Positions 25,939 through 29,345 of a stretch of DNA of 29,345 nucleotides are shown piece after piece. Position numbers and translations under genes: made by a program. Source of the stretch: Pollutimonas bauzanensis_A (GTDB lineage: Bacteria; Pseudomonadota; Gammaproteobacteria; Burkholderiales; Burkholderiaceae_B); contig NZ_JBEBUX010000043.1 of assembly GCF_040393045.1 (NCBI RefSeq), forward strand, positions 1 through 29,345, in the 5' to 3' direction. Position 1 is the stretch's first letter. Each line of letters starts with the position of its first letter. Below the pieces are notes generated by a model. That model did not search any database, was not told the DNA's origin, and saw nothing but the letters and a program-made list of their open reading frames with translations.

Positions 25939-28287
25939 TCACGTAAATAGACTGACCACCTTGCTGACGATGTGCGCCCCGCCCGTGCGGATCTCGGCGG
26001 CGGCCGTACCAGCCAGTTTGACCACCTTCTGAGTAATCTTGATCTGCCCGCCTTCGTTCTTGAAATCGTAATAATCCAACTTCAAGACAGCCCATTGCAG
26101 GTTCACGCCATAGGCTTGCCCCCTGACTCCCCAGGCATCGGCCGAGACCCCCACCACGGACAACCGGGCCGGCGTTCCCCTCATATAGCTCGCCTGCCAG
26201 AAGGACGAGGGTCCAGTATTATTCAGCGTCCAGGAAGGTGTGGTCACCGTAATGCTTGTCGCTGCGTTGACCGCAACGTCGCCCGTCACTGTTTTCGTCA
26301 ACGTGCCGGTAAGCGTACTGGTGGTATCACCAGTTACCGTATGGGTCACAGCGCCCGTAATCGTGTCCACGATGTCACCAGTAATCGTGCGCGTCACGCT
26401 GCCGGTTGTTGTCTGTGTGAGGTCGCCGGTAATGGTTTCGTCCACGGTGCCAGTGGTCGTGTCTACTACCGGTCCGGTGATGGTGCGCGTCACATCACCC
26501 GTCGTGGTCTGTGTCAGGTTGCCGGTGATCGTCTCGTCGACATTGCCGGTAATTGTTTCGATCACGTTGCCCGTCACACTGCGGGTTTCATCACCAGTAA
26601 TTGTTTCATTGACCGCGCCAGTCACCGTACGATCGGCTCCAGCCATGAACGTCTCGGTTTCCTGGGCATGCGTAGTGCTGGTCCGCGCACCGGTCACCGT
26701 CAGTGTGTCGTTGCCCGTAATAATCGTGTCGCGGTTGCCGTCAACGGTATGCAGCTCATTGGCTTCGACTTCGGTCGTCAGGTCGCGTTCGGCATGCAGC
26801 CAGATACGTTCACTGCCTGCCATGTCCTCAAACATCAGGGCGTTGGCGGCATTCCGGTCGCCATCTTTTGAACGGCTAAGAAAGCCGCTTTGCGTGGCAT
26901 TGCCAGGCAGGTCCCACGGGGGCATGTTGCTGGCGTTAAAAACCCGGCCAATAACAATGGGCCTATCGGGATGTCCGCCAATAAAATCAACAATGACTTC
27001 ATCATTGACACGGGGCAACTGAATGCCGCCGAACCCACCTCCCGCCCAAGGGCTGGATACCCTCACCCAGCATGAACTATTTTCGTTCGTCTTGCCATAA
27101 CGATCCCAGCGAAACTGAACCTTCACGCAGCCATAACGGTCTGTCCAGATTTGTTCACCAGGTTTTCCCACGACTTTGGCAGTCTGCGGGCCATGGGTAC
27201 GGGGCAAAGGCGTATTGCGCGCGGGCCTAAACGGAATGCTTGCGGGAATTGCCGCGAAATCCACTTCAAACTGGCTATCCCCGGCTTCGACACTGGAATA
27301 ATCGTTCTCGCTCACGCGATACACCACTTTCTGGATCAGATACTCGCGATTCTCAGCAAGGCGCGGATGATTGACCAGTGTCAACAAACGGCCCGGCGCC
27401 AGTGCGCGGGCGTTGCTGTGGCCAGTTATCTGTGACTGCTGCGCCTGCAGTGCTTCCAGCCGCACCCGCGAGTAATGTTCGCCTTGATCCGGTTCGGTGT
27501 AGCCGCCCATCCACTCATATACCTCCAGGTCACCGTGCGAATAGGAACCCGGGTTGCTGCGCAATGCATCAAGGCTGGCCGCCGGCTTCTTGAAGTCGTA
27601 ATCGACGGTAGCAAATCTGCCTGGGGTTACCTGCTCGGCCGGCTCCCAGCTCGAAATGTATTCCTTGTCTGACTGCACGACACGGTCCGGCCCAATATAG
27701 GGCAGCGACTCAAGACCGGGAAACGGACTGTGCTGAGCGATGTCATCGGTCAGCACCAATACATGCTTGCCGTCTTCGTGCCTGAACCAGTAATAAATCC
27801 CTTCGTGCTCCATCAAGCGGCTAATGAAAGCGAAATCGCTTTCCTCGTACTGGACGCAATACTCCCAGGTGCGATAGCTTCCGACAAGCTTAAATTCAGT
27901 GGGAAATCCGTAATCAGCCAATACTTCCCGAATCACATCCGGCACGGACTTTTCCTGGAAAATCTTGCTGTCGCTGGTTTGCGTCAGGTACCACAACCAT
28001 GGTCGAACGACCGCACGGTACACGTAGTAGCGCGAGGTGGCGCTGGCGCGGCCAATCAGCTTGCAACGTGTGACCTGCCCATTCAAATAACGCGTGCCCG
28101 CCAAGCCCAGGTCAATATGCAAGGTCAGCGGCTGACTCAATAATTGCTTCAAATCCAGCGAATGCGACTCGGACAGCAGTTCTACATCAAACTCGAACAG
28201 CGTCGACAGCTCCTCTTCGCCATTGAGCGACCGGAACATCAATGTGTCACCGGGTAGCGACGTGCTGACTTTAACAATACGATTCAC
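25939..28287 (-). CDS. vgrG: VgrG-type T6SS spike protein with long octad-repeat C-terminus
   Basis: Trimeric spike of the type VI secretion system (T4 gp27/gp5-like). The 782 residues start at GTG 28287, with AGGAGA seven bases upstream. Residues 1 to about 340 are the gp27-like base, about 360-450 the gp5 OB-fold with GPQTAKVVGKPGEQIWTD and DRYGCVKVQFRWD, then an SRSKDGDRNAANALMFEDMAG linker. From 517 to 669 glycines stand in one eight-residue register (see the repeat feature), followed by a 113-residue C-terminal region of unknown fold. It lies 29 bp after the DUF3540 gene. There is no fused catalytic domain that I recognise, so it should carry the DUF4150 toxin non-covalently. Confidence 0.93.
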   Translation of the reverse strand: MNRIVKVSTSLPGDTLMFRSLNGEEELSTLFEFDVELLSESHSLDLKQLLSQPLTLHIDLGLAGTRYLNGQVTRCKLIGRASATSRYYVYRAVVRPWLWYLTQTSDSKIFQEKSVPDVIREVLADYGFPTEFKLVGSYRTWEYCVQYEESDFAFISRLMEHEGIYYWFRHEDGKHVLVLTDDIAQHSPFPGLESLPYIGPDRVVQSDKEYISSWEPAEQVTPGRFATVDYDFKKPAASLDALRSNPGSYSHGDLEVYEWMGGYTEPDQGEHYSRVRLEALQAQQSQITGHSNARALAPGRLLTLVNHPRLAENREYLIQKVVYRVSENDYSSVEAGDSQFEVDFAAIPASIPFRPARNTPLPRTHGPQTAKVVGKPGEQIWTDRYGCVKVQFRWDRYGKTNENSSCWVRVSSPWAGGGFGGIQLPRVNDEVIVDFIGGHPDRPIVIGRVFNASNMPPWDLPGNATQSGFLSRSKDGDRNAANALMFEDMAGSERIWLHAERDLTTEVEANELHTVDGNRDTIITGNDTLTVTGARTSTTHAQETETFMAGADRTVTGAVNETITGDETRSVTGNVIETITGNVDETITGNLTQTTTGDVTRTITGPVVDTTTGTVDETITGDLTQTTTGSVTRTITGDIVDTITGAVTHTVTGDTTSTLTGTLTKTVTGDVAVNAATSITVTTPSWTLNNTGPSSFWQASYMRGTPARLSVVGVSADAWGVRGQAYGVNLQWAVLKLDYYDFKNEGGQIKITQKVVKLAGTAAAEIRTGGAHIVSKVVSLFT
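26281..26736 (-). repeat. Octapeptide (24-bp) repeat region of VgrG
   Basis: Encodes residues 518-669. Gly occupies the same octad position at 517, 525, 533, then 557 and every eighth residue to 669; only 541 and 549 (both Ala) depart from Gly. The typical unit is x-V-x-x-T-I-T-G, for example VDETITGN. This is the pattern of a triple-stranded beta-prism needle as in T4 gp5, but Thr-rich. At the DNA level it is an imperfect 24-bp tandem repeat. Confidence 0.85.
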
Positions 28288-28316
28288 GCGTTTCTCTCCT
28301 GCCTGTTCCGGGCGCT

Positions 28317-28976
28317 TCAGCCCATATGAATCTGATCGGCATCGACCTTGACCAGGTCCGTACCGGTAACCAGCGTGTGCCGGGCATGCAGCCTGACGGT
28401 GTGCTCGGCCTGATAATCGATACGGCCCGCACGTACCTGCTCGGTGTCTTGCGTAAGTCGGAATACGTTATGAGCCAGCTGCGAAATGCGGTCCATGACG
28501 ACCTCGCAAGCGCGCCCGATAAGACGCACCGAGCCCACCGTTAATCGGGCTCCCGCACCTAAATAGTCAAGCTCGCTCACGGTGCACTGGGCGGTGTCGG
28601 CCCGCATAGTCAATGCTGAGGTGTCCAACGCCATGCCCTCGCTCCCCTTGAGAGAAAGCGTTTGTGCCGCCTGCATCGAAATACTGCCGCCAGGACAAGC
28701 AATCACCATATCCCCCCGAGTTTCCAGGCGGGCGATTTCTGGTCGCGCCTGGCGGATGATTGCAATCAGAAAGGTCTGCTCAGGCACCGGGCCACTGATT
28801 AGCACCAGATCGCCCACACTTGGCGCCAGCAGGCAACTGGCCGCTCTTTCGACATGCCAGTCTGTTGTCTCGCAACGCACCACGCAATGTCCGCCGCTTT
28901 CGATCCGCGTCACCTTGCCCAGCAGTTGTACGGGGTCGTATGGCAACACGGCTGTTGTCTTGGCGGCGGTTCTCAT
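28317..28976 (-). CDS. DUF3540 protein of the T6SS cassette
   Basis: A 219-residue protein of the DUF3540 family, which co-occurs with DUF2169 and DUF4150 genes. It is beta-rich; the middle (about 95-125, GDMVIACPGGSISMQ) looks like a gp5-type beta-helix, and the end (RIDYQAEHTVRLHARHTLV) resembles VgrG C-terminal repeats. I use the ATG at 28976, which has AGGAG nine bases upstream; a GTG start at 28997 is possible. It precedes vgrG by 29 bp. The 144 bp between it and the upstream partial gene may carry the cassette promoter, but I see no convincing one. Confidence 0.82.
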   Translation of the reverse strand: MRTAAKTTAVLPYDPVQLLGKVTRIESGGHCVVRCETTDWHVERAASCLLAPSVGDLVLISGPVPEQTFLIAIIRQARPEIARLETRGDMVIACPGGSISMQAAQTLSLKGSEGMALDTSALTMRADTAQCTVSELDYLGAGARLTVGSVRLIGRACEVVMDRISQLAHNVFRLTQDTEQVRAGRIDYQAEHTVRLHARHTLVTGTDLVKVDADQIHMG

Positions 28977-29120
28977 TATCTGGCTCTCCTGAGTCACGGA
29001 TCGGTGTTTGTAAGCAAGCAGCAGTATGGAAAGACAAAGCCTCAGTTTGATGACATGGATACTTATTTACTTCTCTTACGTTTTGACAACAATGTCTCTT
29101 CACGTCATAACGCGTTGAGC

Positions 29121-29345
29121 TCACTCAAAACTGTGCGAGATGGCCGTGGGCTTGCCGGCTTGCACAGTCAGTTGCTGTTGATAAGGCGGCAGATCACCGT
29201 TCACGACTTTTACGCGATATTGGCCTGGCTTAAGCGACAGGATCTTCACGGGTGGCGACACGCCTCGTGAAACTCCGTTTATAAAAACCTCTCCCCAGGG
29301 CAGAATCGACAACTGAACATTTACGTTACTGGCTGTAGTTGCCGG
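29121..29345 (-). CDS. PEGA-domain protein, C-terminal end (cut by right edge)
   Basis: The last 74 codons of a gene whose start lies beyond the window. The visible part is a PEGA domain (WGEVFINGVSRGVSPP, LKPGQYRVKVVNGDLPPYQQQL), a beta-rich surface module. PEGA domains often end membrane-bound Ser/Thr kinases in type VI loci and other envelope proteins, so a kinase is one possibility, not shown by this fragment. It ends 144 bp before the DUF3540 gene in the same direction. Confidence 0.75.
   Translation of the reverse strand, partial: PATTASNVNVQLSILPWGEVFINGVSRGVSPPVKILSLKPGQYRVKVVNGDLPPYQQQLTVQAGKPTAISHSFE

Noticed and set aside
26240..27022. Plus-strand open frame of 260 codons with a hydrophobic Val/Thr/Ser repeat, opposite vgrG, and another at 25972-26871
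   Set aside because: They are mirror frames of the 24-bp vgrG repeat: the repeat lacks stops in several frames. No ribosome site and no family resemblance; vgrG on the other strand is certain.

Overview
The window looks like a chromosomal segment of a betaproteobacterium, probably an Alcaligenaceae relative (Bordetella, Achromobacter, Pusillimonas or Advenella group). This rests on the order leuC-leuD-leuB-asd-fimV, a thrB gene followed by a BPSS1780-type membrane protein gene, and the divergent DUF2069/yihY pair. The family assignment is an inference from gene order and protein resemblance; no database search was possible.

Left part (1-6400, minus strand): a biosynthetic block leuC, leuD, leuB (leucine) and asd (aspartate family) runs into the 5' two thirds or so of fimV, which leaves the window at position 1. 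FimV carries an in-frame 18-bp tandem repeat. A 10-bp hairpin lies between leuD and leuB. A 456-bp gap upstream of leuC holds a possible promoter, an unexplained four-copy repeat and the terminator of the next gene.

Centre (6400-13200): M48 lipoprotein protease, aroC (chorismate synthase), selO (AMPylase) and a DUF2069 membrane protein on the minus strand. Divergent from these are yihY and a CBS-domain gene on the plus strand. The CBS gene overlaps the 3' end of dusA, which is on the minus strand.

Mevalonate-type locus (13200-17990): a GAF plus PucR/CdaR-type regulator is divergent from a class II (degradative) HMG-CoA reductase, with all four catalytic residues at the Pseudomonas mevalonii positions, and from a periplasmic Leu/Ile/Val-type substrate-binding protein. 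The set suggests inducible uptake and catabolism of mevalonate or a related branched acid, but no HMG-CoA lyase or permease lies within the window. A terminator closes this unit and thrB (homoserine kinase) and a BPSS1780-type gene follow.

Right part (19890-29345, minus strand): a type VI secretion cargo cassette. In transcription order it contains the end of a PEGA-domain protein (cut by the window edge), a DUF3540 protein, VgrG with a long octapeptide-repeat spike, a small two-helix membrane protein, a DUF2169-pentapeptide fusion, a second pentapeptide protein, a DUF4150 PAAR-like protein with a C-terminal GH-E-like HNH/EndoVII nuclease domain, and two small overlapping TPR genes that are the best immunity candidates. 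This is the most unusual part of the window. It resembles in general design the DUF2169/VgrG/DUF4150-nuclease modules known from Pseudomonas and Burkholderia, but the toxin motif variant, the double TPR genes and the two pentapeptide proteins deserve a closer look.
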